From Chrysogorgia sp. JL179-B06 (lineage: Eukaryota > Cnidaria > Anthozoa > Scleralcyonacea > Chrysogorgiidae), in assembly GCA_035772405.1 (NCBI GenBank), contig JAYKKM010000026.1:62001-126000 (forward strand): 64,000 nucleotides of DNA, read 5' to 3'. Positions 18,715 through 28,086 of this stretch are shown piece after piece. A program made the translations under genes and the position numbers. Under the pieces are notes generated by a model, which saw only the letters and a list, made by a program, of their open reading frames with translations, did no database searches and was not told the origin of the DNA. The first letter of the stretch is position 1. Every line of letters begins with the position of its first letter.

Positions 18715-18746
18715 TATAACATAGGATGTATCGCCAATACGTGCTT

Positions 18747-18956
18747 CTATGGCACTGATGGTGTTATTATGTCGTCTGGTTCTTCCGGTGGTAATAAAAT
18801 GGGTTTACCATAAGTTTTTCTCGACCTCATACCAATCTCAGCGTGGAGCTCAAGACTCACATCACCACGACCAAACGACCCACCAGCCTTAAACATGTGG
18901 TCAGTCGTTTTATTTATCTTATATATTTCATGGGGCCTCGAAATACACGCTCCCAT
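18747..18956 (-). CDS. Small conserved protein MGACIS (A)
   Basis: This 69-aa protein begins MGACISRPHEIYKINKTTD, a strong N-myristoylation start (Gly2, Ser6) with a Cys at position 4 that could be acylated. The rest has a Gly-rich loop (FKAGGSFGRGDV) and a conserved RSRKTYGKPILLP end. Its ATG directly follows the fibre gene stop (TAGATG), so it is translated from the same message. It is conserved in B and C. It is likely a membrane-associated virion or assembly protein. Confidence 0.7.
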   Translation of the reverse strand: MGACISRPHEIYKINKTTDHMFKAGGSFGRGDVSLELHAEIGMRSRKTYGKPILLPPEEPDDIITPSVP

Positions 18957-19907
18957 CTACTTTACATTATATTCCTTCATCATTTCTCCACCCATGATTA
19001 TGATGTCTCGGTTTGCCATGTAGCCACTCACGATTTTCACACCGTAGAATTCTATCAATGATGGGTATGCATAAGGCGCGAGTGGTATTCTTGGTCGATG
19101 TATTCCAAAAATTGTTCCATAGGGTGTGCCTATCTTTTTCATGTTCGCTATGAAGTCTGAGTCGGTTGACCTGGTGTTGTTGACCCTGACATGTGAATTG
19201 CTCATTTGCCAGTGTATTGATATCATGTGCATTTTTGTGAGGTCAACACCACTTGGAATAGTACATATGCTCTCCATCGCTGGGATGCTGCCGCCATACG
19301 CGAGTCCGTTGGTCATACCAATCTTGTACCCTATGAACTTATCCCACTGACCGTCGTCGTTTGATATAATTGTCTCCCAATTTGATCCAGCGGTTCTCAT
19401 AGGTAACCTCACCACAACAAAAATGGAAAGATCACACCATTGCATACTGGGACAATTAAAATGGAGACCTGACTCAAGTGGGAGTGGTGTTAACACAGGT
19501 GATAGAAAACTTTGGCCTACACTGTTAATGCCAATAATAGGGCCATAGGTTGGGTTGTTTTGCACTAATTTACTTGTTTCACCAATGGCTTTCACTTTGT
19601 TTGAACCATTGGTGTGAAATTCCACGTTTTTCAAGACGTGTGTGTTAACGTTGAAGTCGAGCACAACATTATAGGACTGACTCTTGAGGAAACCTGATAG
19701 CAATTGCTCTAGAGTTCTTTTGTTGATGGCGTCTGAGTCATCGACTGGGTCTGCTACGTTTTTTATCGCTGAGCCTTGCATGTCTATTAACCCAGACATC
19801 CTTCCACCGGTCGCACTTAATTTGGGATCTTCGTCCAGATGCCTTTTCGTTCTCTTTAGTATTTTATCGTGAGGGTCGTCAGACTCATACCCATAGTTTA
19901 GACTCAT
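18957..19907 (-). CDS. Fibre/spike-like virion protein (A)
   Basis: This 316-aa protein has an N-terminal basic region (KILKRTKRHLDED). A stalk-like segment GRMSGLIDMQGSAIKNVADP at about 34-53 resembles the trimeric fibre stalks of phages and Polintons. A C-terminal lectin-like or concanavalin-like globular part follows, with many beta strands (WCDLSIFVVVRLP, NWETIISNDDG, MHMISIHWQMSNSHVRVNN). It is intact here and in B, and interrupted in C. It starts 2 bp after the stop of the 472-aa virion gene, which supports co-transcription. Predicted role: receptor binding at the capsid vertex. Confidence 0.7.
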   Translation of the reverse strand: MSLNYGYESDDPHDKILKRTKRHLDEDPKLSATGGRMSGLIDMQGSAIKNVADPVDDSDAINKRTLEQLLSGFLKSQSYNVVLDFNVNTHVLKNVEFHTNGSNKVKAIGETSKLVQNNPTYGPIIGINSVGQSFLSPVLTPLPLESGLHFNCPSMQWCDLSIFVVVRLPMRTAGSNWETIISNDDGQWDKFIGYKIGMTNGLAYGGSIPAMESICTIPSGVDLTKMHMISIHWQMSNSHVRVNNTRSTDSDFIANMKKIGTPYGTIFGIHRPRIPLAPYAYPSLIEFYGVKIVSGYMANRDIIIMGGEMMKEYNVK

Positions 19908-19909
19908 TA

Positions 19910-21328
19910 CTACTTCAAGGTGTATTTAGTTAGTAGATAGCCAGAGACTGCTGAGAACCCTAACACTATCGCCAGCGTTGTCGTGTCTGACTTACTCGTG
20001 GTGGTGGTGGTAGCGTACACCTTCTGATTGGTCACTGTTTTCTTCACGGGTGGTACTACCAAGTTAGTCACCACATTTTCTTGGTGGACTTTTTTAGCCA
20101 CAGTCGTTGGTGTTGTTGCATTCAAGCGAGTGTTCACTCCAAATTTCATGGACTCTGTGGCGATCTTTAATAAGTTGTTGTACCCAGCGATTTTATTCTT
20201 GAGTATCACCACATTACTTGGCATCAACCATGTACTTGGCGACACTGCAAGATTTTGAACAACGTTGGTGTCTCTAATCGATTTATTCATGTTTAGAATC
20301 CATGTTGATACGTCGTAGTTGATAACACTGTCAGAAAACAAGTTGCGGAATTCTTGTTGGGTCTCTAGACTTCCTGCAGAACCACCGACGACAGATACAC
20401 GTGTTCTCGCTTGCGCACCAAGTGTGGAGTACACAAAGGCTTCTATGCTTTGATTTAGATACTGCAGTCCAATGTTGGTAAAGCCGTCTGACAATCGCGC
20501 GACGTATCGTTTGTAATCATTCTGAACGTCGTTGAGTGTGAAGACTCTGGTCTCGCCTAAAGTGCCATCGCTCAGGACTTTATTCTGGTAGTAATGTTTT
20601 CTGGGAATCTTGGAAATCTTACCATACAATTCGGAAGCGTTGAATTCTCTACTTATCGATTTCATAATCTCACCACCTTCCATTCTTCTGAGAAGTCTCC
20701 TAATGGTGAAGTACAAATGAAATCTCATCACACTTGTGACCACGGGGTGAACTTCTTGTGACACTGATAGATGTCGCAGTGAGACTCCACAACAGAAACT
20801 CGCACAATACGTAGCAAACACAACACGGTAGTAAGATTCGCTGTCGTCCCACTCTGATATGGTCTTTGACGTAGTGATTTGTAAGGTTGGTAGCTTTGAC
20901 ATGAAGTAGTTATTTTGGTTAACAAAAACTTTGAAATTATTCACTGGATAATTCAACACGTTTTCCGTTGGGTAGCCATCCCAAAGCCCCCAGTGGTTCT
21001 TATGACCTTTTGGTAGTGGTTGGATAGTTCCACCGCCTTGCCATATTATTGGGAACTTACTATTGTGTAGCCACTTCCACATGTTTTTATCATTTTTAAA
21101 AGTTGTGCTGGTTATGTCTGTGCTGAGGATGTCGTTGTTTTTGAAGTATATGTCGACACTCATGATTTTACCGTCTTGTGAAATATTTGGGTTGAACTCG
21201 AATTTGCTTAAAGTGGCGTGAGGGTACTTTTTGATGAGGTCTGCCTTCGCGTCGTGTGTAGCCTTCGATGTGTTAGCCATCGCGCGTTTGTAGTACTTTC
21301 CATAGTAGTCATGAAGGGCTTTCTGCAT
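19910..21328 (-). CDS. Conserved Polinton virion protein, 472 aa (A)
   Basis: This large protein is shared by all three copies and, from pattern memory, by Polintons of many animals. The marker regions are SYYRVVFATYCASFCCGVS, YLNQSIEAFVYSTLGAQART, SLETQQEFRNLF and LAVSPSTWLMPSNVVI. A Thr-rich linker leads to a C-terminal hydrophobic segment (TLAIVLGFSAVSGYLLTKY) that should anchor it in a membrane or the capsid shell. Its function is not established; the position between penton and fibre suggests a vertex or minor shell component. It starts 24 bp from the divergent penton ATG. Confidence 0.75.
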   Translation of the reverse strand: MQKALHDYYGKYYKRAMANTSKATHDAKADLIKKYPHATLSKFEFNPNISQDGKIMSVDIYFKNNDILSTDITSTTFKNDKNMWKWLHNSKFPIIWQGGGTIQPLPKGHKNHWGLWDGYPTENVLNYPVNNFKVFVNQNNYFMSKLPTLQITTSKTISEWDDSESYYRVVFATYCASFCCGVSLRHLSVSQEVHPVVTSVMRFHLYFTIRRLLRRMEGGEIMKSISREFNASELYGKISKIPRKHYYQNKVLSDGTLGETRVFTLNDVQNDYKRYVARLSDGFTNIGLQYLNQSIEAFVYSTLGAQARTRVSVVGGSAGSLETQQEFRNLFSDSVINYDVSTWILNMNKSIRDTNVVQNLAVSPSTWLMPSNVVILKNKIAGYNNLLKIATESMKFGVNTRLNATTPTTVAKKVHQENVVTNLVVPPVKKTVTNQKVYATTTTTSKSDTTTLAIVLGFSAVSGYLLTKYTLK

Positions 21329-21352
21329 ATAATATACTGTATGTTATACATA
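21329..21352. promoter_or_regulatory. 24-bp divergent promoter between virion genes (A)
   Basis: Only 24 bp separate the ATG of the 472-aa gene (minus) and the penton gene (plus). It is nearly pure A/T with atatactgtatgttata at its core. The same 24-bp spacing and near-identical sequence are present in B and C. Confidence 0.65.
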
Positions 21353-22051
21353 ATGCGAAAGTTGACGGTATTCATTGAAGGTGTGGAAAAAGTTGTGTCC
21401 TTTGACAACGCGATGATGGTCATACATGATAACCCATACATTGTGGTCAAGACAGCCACTGTGTTTTGGGACTACCATAACACAACAAATGACGACAGCA
21501 TTCAGGTCTTCACGCTGGATGACTCTAGGGTTGGCTCTTTTAAAAAGATTAAAGTGGGTGAAGGGTACTTTAGCTTCGACGCATTGGTCAAAGTCTTAAA
21601 ACATGAGTCTAACGAGCGTAAGGTGAGTCTTGAGATAGAGAAACTAGTGTCCACAGGTAAATGTATGGTTAAGGTTAGTAGCTCAGCTGTGTTAGACACC
21701 CTTGGGCCTCTACTTGGTTTCGCGAAGGGTAAGGTGATTCAGAACGACTTACAGTGGCACACTAGCCCAAACGAGGTCGACATGTATAAAGGTTTAAAGT
21801 ACATAGAAGTTTCGTGTGACGTCGTTGAAACGGAGAGCAACGTGGGTATTGATGGGAAGCGTAGCGATGTGATCACAACATTACCAATACCCACCGAACA
21901 GTCTTTGAAAGGGTCAGTACAACGTCATGTAGACATTGAGTCCAAAGTAAGTATTAAAAAAGGTGTTTACTCAAGTATGACATTTCGTGTCAAACCAAAT
22001 AACGGTGGTCTCAAAATTGGCGCGGTGCTATTGGAACTGTATATTGTGTGA
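21353..22051 (+). CDS. mCP: Minor capsid protein / penton, single jelly roll (A)
   Basis: From MRKLTVFIEG this 232-aa protein has the beta-rich look of the Polinton penton: LKYIEVSCDVVETESNVGID, GKRSDVITTLPI, and a terminal SMTFRVKPNN with AVLLELYIV. It forms the five-fold vertex in the family. An earlier in-frame Met at 21311 would overlap the divergent gene; MRKL is preferred because all three copies share it at exactly 24 bp from the other ATG. Its stop lies 5 bp before the integrase ATG. It is intact in A and C and broken in B. Confidence 0.75.
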   Translation: MRKLTVFIEGVEKVVSFDNAMMVIHDNPYIVVKTATVFWDYHNTTNDDSIQVFTLDDSRVGSFKKIKVGEGYFSFDALVKVLKHESNERKVSLEIEKLVSTGKCMVKVSSSAVLDTLGPLLGFAKGKVIQNDLQWHTSPNEVDMYKGLKYIEVSCDVVETESNVGIDGKRSDVITTLPIPTEQSLKGSVQRHVDIESKVSIKKGVYSSMTFRVKPNNGGLKIGAVLLELYIV

Positions 22052-22056
22052 ATTAT

Positions 22057-23160
22057 ATGGAGCTTGGTGTGGAGACAGAACAAGGGTTGAGAGACATCTA
22101 TTATAATCCTAAGACAGGGTTCAGTGGTGCAGAGAGGCTGTATCAAAGTGCGTTAGAAAATGGATTGGGGGTAACTAGAAAAACAGTGAATGAGTGGTTG
22201 ACAGCGCAGGACACTTACACTAGGTACAAACCCATTGTGAGAAGACATAAGTTCCGCGCGACTTTTGTTGGGTTTCTTGGTGAAGAGCTCCAAATGGACT
22301 TAGTGGACATGAGTAAGTACTCAAAACAGAATGGCGGTTATCACTGGATACTAACAGGTATTGAAATATTGAGTAGATACGCTTTTGGAATTGCAGTTTA
22401 TAGAAAAGACACTAAGAATATGGCTGAGGCTGTTAGAAAGTTGTTGAACGATTTTAAAGATCGGTTTGGAGCCACACCTAAGTTAGCTCAATTTGATGAT
22501 GGACTCGAATTCTACAACGTTGGTGTGAAAAGTTTGCTGAGAGAACACGGCGTTAAATATTTCAGCACTAAAAGCGATAAAAAGGCTGCTGTTGTTGAGC
22601 GTTTTAATAGAAGCCTCAAGAGTATTATGTGGAAGTACTTTTACACCCGTGGAACGTACAAATGGATCGACGTTCTCGACCAGTTTGTGGACAATTACAA
22701 TAGCAATGTGATTCGAAGTATTATGATGAAGCCAAAGGATGTCAATAAGTCGAATGAGGGTGAAGTTTGGACCACTTTGTTTGGTCACCAATTTGCAGAC
22801 AACCCATTGCCAAAGTTTAGAGTTGGCGAATCAGTGAGAATTAGTAAATACAAAAGTGTGTTCACAAAGGGCTATGAAGCCAACTTCACTGAGGAGCTAT
22901 TTAAAGTGGTGAAAGTTATTCGCGGTGATCCGAATGTGTATGAAATTGAGGACATAAGTGGTGAACAGATTATTGGTAAATTTTATGAACAGGAATTATC
23001 GCTGGTCAATAAGAAACATGGTGGCGATGTGTACAGAGTTGAAAAGGTGTTGAAAAGAAAAAAAGTTAGAGGGAAGAAGATGGCGCTGGTCAAATGGTTG
23101 GGTTATGAGAGCAAACATAATTCGTGGATACCAGAAAGCGATATTCAAAATGTGAGCTAA
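22057..23160 (+). CDS. INT: Retroviral-type integrase with chromodomain (A)
   Basis: This is a 367-aa DDE integrase. The first catalytic Asp is in QMDLVDM (about 81), the second in AQFDDGLEF (about 147), and the Glu in AVVERFNRSLK (about 181). An SH3-like segment (FRVGESVRISKYKSVFTKGYE) follows, and then a C-terminal chromodomain (VYRVEKVLKRKKV...ALVKWLGYESKHNSWIPESDI). It catalyses insertion of the element into host DNA; the chromodomain usually steers targeting to modified histones. The ATG at 22057 is used. Intact in A and B; copy C has a stop. Confidence 0.9.
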   Translation: MELGVETEQGLRDIYYNPKTGFSGAERLYQSALENGLGVTRKTVNEWLTAQDTYTRYKPIVRRHKFRATFVGFLGEELQMDLVDMSKYSKQNGGYHWILTGIEILSRYAFGIAVYRKDTKNMAEAVRKLLNDFKDRFGATPKLAQFDDGLEFYNVGVKSLLREHGVKYFSTKSDKKAAVVERFNRSLKSIMWKYFYTRGTYKWIDVLDQFVDNYNSNVIRSIMMKPKDVNKSNEGEVWTTLFGHQFADNPLPKFRVGESVRISKYKSVFTKGYEANFTEELFKVVKVIRGDPNVYEIEDISGEQIIGKFYEQELSLVNKKHGGDVYRVEKVLKRKKVRGKKMALVKWLGYESKHNSWIPESDIQNVS

Positions 23161-23166
23161 TGTAAT

Positions 23167-24255
23167 ATGGAAGAAGGTTGGGGTTTCCACAACGACTATG
23201 AGATGGAAAACTTTAATAAGTTTAGAACCCTCACTACCGCGCGACTAAGAGAGAAGATTAGCGAGGACGATAGGTGGACCACCCGTGTGAGCGAAATGTA
23301 TCGTTCGGAAGGTATGTCGAGTGGCGTTCGTGTTCTATATGACAAAACTCACGACAACCTAAAAAGGATGAGAAGTGATCTAGACAGAAGGATGTTTGAG
23401 TTGAGAGTGAAGCAAGACGCTAAGTTGGGTAACGAAAAATTCGCGAGGAAGCATGAGTTGAGAATGAAGCAAAACGCTAAGTCAGTCGCTGAGGAAAGTG
23501 CAAGGGAGTCTGAACGTGCTAAGTCAGTCGCTGAGGAAAGTGCAAGGAAGTCTGAACATGCTAAGTCAGTCGCTGAGGAAGACGCGGGGAGTATGCCATT
23601 GTTAGACGCCACACCCACAGAACACGAGCCGATACCTGGACTAACACCAATCGAGAACCGTGAGTTGAATAGCATGCTTAATCCAAGCGAGAGTGTGATG
23701 TCTGAGTCGAGAATAGGCGACACTGGTACATCACAAATACAAGCAGACCATTTTCAAGACTTGATAGACAAAGCGAACAAAAGAATAGCAGAGCTCGAGG
23801 GAAAAGACCTCACGACTGCAGAGAACGAAGAGTTCATCGATCTAGCTGAAAGAGTGATTGGACTTAGACAGGCTAGAGACAAAGTCTTAGAACAGCGAGA
23901 AATAGAGGAGGTTAGAGAACAACAGGAAGTCGACATTGACAGGTTGCAGAAGTTCAAGAAATGGGCTAGAGAAAACATGGTTGGGTTGAGTGCTTTAGCG
24001 ATTTCAGTAGCTGCGATTATAACAACCATTATTATCGCTGGGAGGTCTAACGTTATGAAAGGCGCTATGGTTACGAGGTCGTTCGCACAGGCCGCTAAAA
24101 ACACGATAGCTGAGATGGGTCCATGGGCTGTTGGACTGGCTAATTTAGTTTATGACGCGCTGATGACAGGCGCAAAGGGTCTCGCTTGGTTAGCTCAAAA
24201 TCTGTGGGTGTTTGCGGTGACATTCGCGTGGCTTGCGTACAATTATTTAAACTAA
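23167..24255 (+). CDS. Coiled-coil/membrane virion protein, first copy (A)
   Basis: This 362-aa protein has a charged, helical N-terminal two-thirds with a 14-residue repeat (AKSVAEESARESER, about three copies) and a PGLTPIENRELNSML motif. The C-terminus has several hydrophobic segments: VVGLSALAISVAAIITTIII type at ~265-290 and WAVGLANLVYDALM to FAVTFAWLAYNYLN at the end. This C-terminal layout is typical of a Polinton protein of unknown function, probably membrane-active like adenovirus pVI (inferred). It starts 6 bp after the integrase stop. The gene is duplicated in A only. Confidence 0.65.
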   Translation: MEEGWGFHNDYEMENFNKFRTLTTARLREKISEDDRWTTRVSEMYRSEGMSSGVRVLYDKTHDNLKRMRSDLDRRMFELRVKQDAKLGNEKFARKHELRMKQNAKSVAEESARESERAKSVAEESARKSEHAKSVAEEDAGSMPLLDATPTEHEPIPGLTPIENRELNSMLNPSESVMSESRIGDTGTSQIQADHFQDLIDKANKRIAELEGKDLTTAENEEFIDLAERVIGLRQARDKVLEQREIEEVREQQEVDIDRLQKFKKWARENMVGLSALAISVAAIITTIIIAGRSNVMKGAMVTRSFAQAAKNTIAEMGPWAVGLANLVYDALMTGAKGLAWLAQNLWVFAVTFAWLAYNYLN

Positions 24256-24256
24256 A

Positions 24257-24313
24257 AGCAAACGTGATTCATGGATGCTAGAAAGCAATATTCAAAATGT
24301 GAGCTAATGTAAT
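24257..24313 (+). repeat. Remnant of integrase 3' end between the duplicated genes
   Basis: These 57 bp resemble 23111-23166, the last codons of the integrase plus the leader of the coiled-coil gene (ends with gatattcaaaatgtgagc in both, with a few changes). They show that the duplication unit started inside INT. Confidence 0.75.
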
Positions 24314-25741
24314 ATGGCTGAAGGTGGGGAAGGTTTTGATGACCTCGAGATGGAGAACTTCGATAGACTTGATAGGTACACCGATGATCAAATAAATGAC
24401 GAACTCAAAAAACTCTCTCGAGATTATCATTTAATTGACGACGAGTACGCTGATGACGACGACATGCCAGACATCACGCGTATCAAGTATGACAAATTGA
24501 ATGAGAGAGTGAATAAATTGCAGTATGAACAGGGTAGAAGAGGGGCTCAAGAAAAAGAGACGCCGTTTACCGGCACCAACGATGGTAAAACGGTGACAAT
24601 AAGGGGGACCAACACAGAAGTCCCAGCGGTAGAGTCTGTTGAACAGAAGTTGTACGGTGACGTTGGTGATACAAGTTTCGATCTATCTTTTGTAAAGTCG
24701 GACGACCTTGAGAGAAGACTTGGCGAGCTAAATGTATTCAACAAAGAGTTAGCAAAAAATCAAGTAAAAAACGAAGTAGAAAGAATCAAGCTAATAGATA
24801 AGAAAATACGTAAGTTGTATAAAAAAAAAAGACTCGGTCGTGACGACGCGTCAAGGAAAATAGCCAACAGATCATATGTGGTGGACTCAGGGTCTATTCT
24901 TTTCAAACCGATAAACAAAGATGGTAAATATGGAAAACCCAAACGAATTCTAATACCTGGGAAAAAAGGTTTGATCTACAGTAAAGGTGTGAGTAGTAAA
25001 AACGCGATCGAGCAGTTCAAAAAGTTAGTTAGTCAAATCCCTGAGAGCACAGAAACAACTTACAGTTGTCACAACAGAAGTGGCCCCAGACGACTTCCCA
25101 GTAATTGAAACAAATGTGGACTACGATGACATACCTGGGCTAACACCAAACGAGAACCGAGAACTGGGTGGTGTGGTTAATCCAAGCGATAGTGTGGTGC
25201 CTGAGTCAAGAGTAGGTGACGATGGTGCGCTGCAAGTGCAAGCGGACCACTTTCAAGAGGCAATAGATACAACATCAGGCAAACTAGACGATGAAGACGA
25301 CGAAAGCATTACATTTGTGTTGAGAGAGCGTGTTGTAGGGCTTGAAGAAGCGCGAGATAGAACTTTAGGACAGCGAGAAATAGAAGAGGTTAGAGAGCGA
25401 CAAGAAGTCGACATTGACAGGTTTCAGAGATTCAAGGAATGCCTAAAGAGAACATGGTTGGGTTGAGCGCTGTGGCTATTTCAGTGGCTGGGATTATAAC
25501 AACTATTATTATCGCTGGGAGATCTGCTGTTATGAAAGGCGCTATGGCCACGAGGTCATTCGCACACGCTGTTAAGAACGCGATAATGAAGATGGGCCCA
25601 TGGGCTGTTGGATTGGCTAACTTAGTTTATAATGCGTTGATGACAGGTGCGAAGGGTCTCGCTTGGTTGGCCCAAAATCTGTGGGTACTCGCGGTGATAT
25701 TTGCGTGGTTTGCTTACGACTACTATAAGCTAAAACGGTAG
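24314..25741 (+). pseudogene. Coiled-coil/membrane virion protein, second copy, frameshifted (A)
   Basis: A paralogue of the preceding gene that is closer in N-terminus to copies B and C (GGEGFDDLEMENFDR, GKTVTIRGTNTE). The frame breaks near 25060-25080 and again near 25440, where one base is missing before the GLSAVAISVAGIITT membrane segment. The C-terminal hydrophobic segments up to YYKLKR are preserved. So A carries one intact diverged copy and one broken copy that matches the family better. It lies upstream of the capsid gene. Confidence 0.75.
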
Positions 25742-25794
25742 TCTCATCTTCGAGGGTCTCCCGCTTCGAAGATAACAAAATATGTGTAAAGTAT

Positions 25795-27449
25795 ATGAAC
25801 GTCACGTCAGCAGAATTGAGTCCCGGTTTTAGACGAGCGATCATGGGTGTCATAAAAGGGGCGAGAACGCAGCATGTGATCACGTTGAACCCTAATAAAG
25901 TCAGTCCTGGTGAGGAACTCTACATTGATATACCAAAGCTTAAGGTTAGTAGCTGTTTGGTGCCTGGATCGTTGGGTTTAGTGTTCGACTTTAAGAATGC
26001 GAACGACAAAAGTTGGTTCTTAAACAATGTGAGCAAGTTGTTGGTTGAGAAACTTGTTGTGAGACTAGCTGGAGAAACTGTGTATGACAACAGTGGAGAA
26101 AATTACACTGGCGTTTATCGTGACCTTTGGGAAAGTGTTACTGCGCGAGACCAAATGATTGACTACGGTGTTGGCTCTGAGAACTTGAGAAAGCTAATTT
26201 CTAAGGACGACAGTGGTGCGACAAAAGTTTGTTACTCGTTCTGAGATTAGTAATCGCGTAACACGGCAGAGTAAACAATTACATAAACCTCTTTGTAGAA
26301 CTTCTAAAGCTCAGAAGTCTTTTTTATACAGGGCTTCTACAATTTGGAATAATCTTGATGCCTCACTAAAATCTAGAATGACAGTTCAAAGTTTTAAACA
26401 TAATATAAAGACGAATCTTCTCACGGATTTCTTAAATAAGTAATCCTATGTAATATAAATTTAAACCAATGTTTAAATTGGATTTTTTAGACATTATTAT
26501 AGTATATTCGTAAACACAAACCTTTGTAAATATAGTGATATACAGTAGTTAGTATAATGTTAAGAAACACTGTAAATTAGAGCTGAAAAGCCTCTCGAGG
26601 AGCATCTAATAAAATTATGTATGTATGTATGTATGTACAAGTGGAAACGTTGCTAAATTTAGTGACGCGTTAATGTTTGGTGTGATTGGAACGAAACAGC
26701 GGATTAAGCTTGGTAAAATCATGAATGACCACGGGTTGTACGCTCCTTTTAGCATGAACAACAACTTGCAGTATGTGATCACACTTCCGAAGGCCACAGA
26801 CATCATGGTGGCACAATCCAATGAGAGTGTGGGCGGATACACTCTGGAGAACCTCGAGCTTGAGTATGAGACAATTGACAACCACGAGCTCTCTGATGAA
26901 ATAGCGTCAGGCTATGCGAGTGGTCGTAGTTTGTCGTACGAACACGTCACGTTGATGAAAACCACTGAATGGGATAAAGGCACGACCATTGTGAACGAGA
27001 ATGTTAATCTACCGAGAAAAAGCATGAAGGCGATTGTGTTGCTATTCACGAATAAGGTGCGAACAGACAGTGAGGAGTTTCTTTACCCAAATATCGAGAG
27101 TGTTAGAGTCACAATTGAAGGTGTGCCAAATAGTGTGTACTCACAAGGCATTCCAAAGTCGAAGTTCTACGCAGAGGCGAAACGGTTGTTTGGGTTGGGC
27201 GAAGAACACGCTCAGTTCATGACTATACAGAAGTTCTATAAAGATGGCTTTGCGTTAGTCATTGACTTGAGGAGCGTTCAAGATAATTACAACGTCGCCA
27301 CTGGTAAAAAAATTGTGAACACTCAATCCGGCGTGCTTCTTGAAATCACTAAGAAAGCGACGACTGCAAATGTCATGTGTAGGGTGTTCGTGATGAGCGA
27401 TGGATTGGTCAACTTCATGAACAATGGGCTGCAATCAATCCAGTATTAA
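25795..27449 (+). pseudogene. MCP: Major capsid protein, double jelly roll, split by a LINE fragment (A)
   Basis: Coding parts are 25795-26220 and 26641-27449. Copy B continues across the same point without the insert. The N-terminal part has the family's SPGFRRAIMGVIKGARTQHV and PGEELYIDIPKLK segments. The C-terminal part has SMNNNLQYVITLPKA and the second jelly roll ending in the tail MNNGLQSIQY. The split falls at about residue 142 of ~410. The product forms the trimeric shell protein in related elements. The inserted piece ends the reading frame, so no full-length protein can be made from this copy. Confidence 0.8.
26225..26636 (+). mobile_element. 5'-truncated non-LTR retrotransposon (CR1/L2-like) 3' end
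   Basis: This 412-bp insert carries the end of a reverse transcriptase frame (FLYRASTIWNNLDASLK, stop at 26443), a 3' UTR, and a terminal (atgt)n microsatellite, as in CR1/L2-type LINEs. The flanking ACAA at 26221-26224 and 26637-26640 is a short target-site duplication. It sits inside the capsid gene. Confidence 0.8.
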
Positions 27450-27464
27450 ATCAAACGCAATTTA

Positions 27465-28076
27465 ATGGAGACCCCGTTTAATATGTTAATTGTTGGGATG
27501 ACAGCTTGTGGTAAGACACATTATTTGCTAGAAACATTGGAATCTGAGTATCGTGGTAAATTTGACTACATTGTGTTGATTTGCCCTACTTTCGAGTGGA
27601 ACAAAGCGTACCAAGATTGGAAATATGTGCGCGACCCCGACGTGTTAGCGATAGACTGTGCGCAGGATAGTGTCGACGCTGTTCTCAAGTGTGTAACAAA
27701 TGTTTTTAAAGGCACTAACACTCTGATTGTGTTGGACGACTGTGCAAGTGGGCAGGACGTCAAGAATAGGACTAGTCAATTGGTCAACTTGGCTTTTAGC
27801 GCGCGACATTTTATGTTGAGCGTTATTGTCATCACACAACAACTGACGTCGATCGCAAAACCGTATAGAGAAAACATTAGTAAGCTCATTTGCTTTTACT
27901 GTCCGAGCAGAAGTGATATGAAGGTTGTTATTGACGATTACCTTGAAGACATTAGCAAAGAAGAAGTGTCGGCGATTGTGACCGCATTAAAAAACAATAA
28001 GTACGCTAGACTTGAAATCTCACTACGCTATCCATACAGTTACGAAGTTGTAACTGTAAATAAAATATGGGTATAA
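27465..28076 (+). CDS. ATP: Packaging ATPase, FtsK/HerA type (A)
   Basis: This 203-aa protein has Walker A GMTACGKT at 11-18 and Walker B TLIVLDDCASG at about 86-96, followed by VIVITQQLTSI, the sensor Gln region. Length and motifs match Polinton and poxvirus A32-like genome packaging ATPases. It starts 15 bp after the capsid stop and is followed by the small membrane protein gene. It is intact in A and B; in C it is outside the window. Confidence 0.85.
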   Translation: METPFNMLIVGMTACGKTHYLLETLESEYRGKFDYIVLICPTFEWNKAYQDWKYVRDPDVLAIDCAQDSVDAVLKCVTNVFKGTNTLIVLDDCASGQDVKNRTSQLVNLAFSARHFMLSVIVITQQLTSIAKPYRENISKLICFYCPSRSDMKVVIDDYLEDISKEEVSAIVTALKNNKYARLEISLRYPYSYEVVTVNKIWV

Positions 28077-28086
28077 GTAATAAAAT

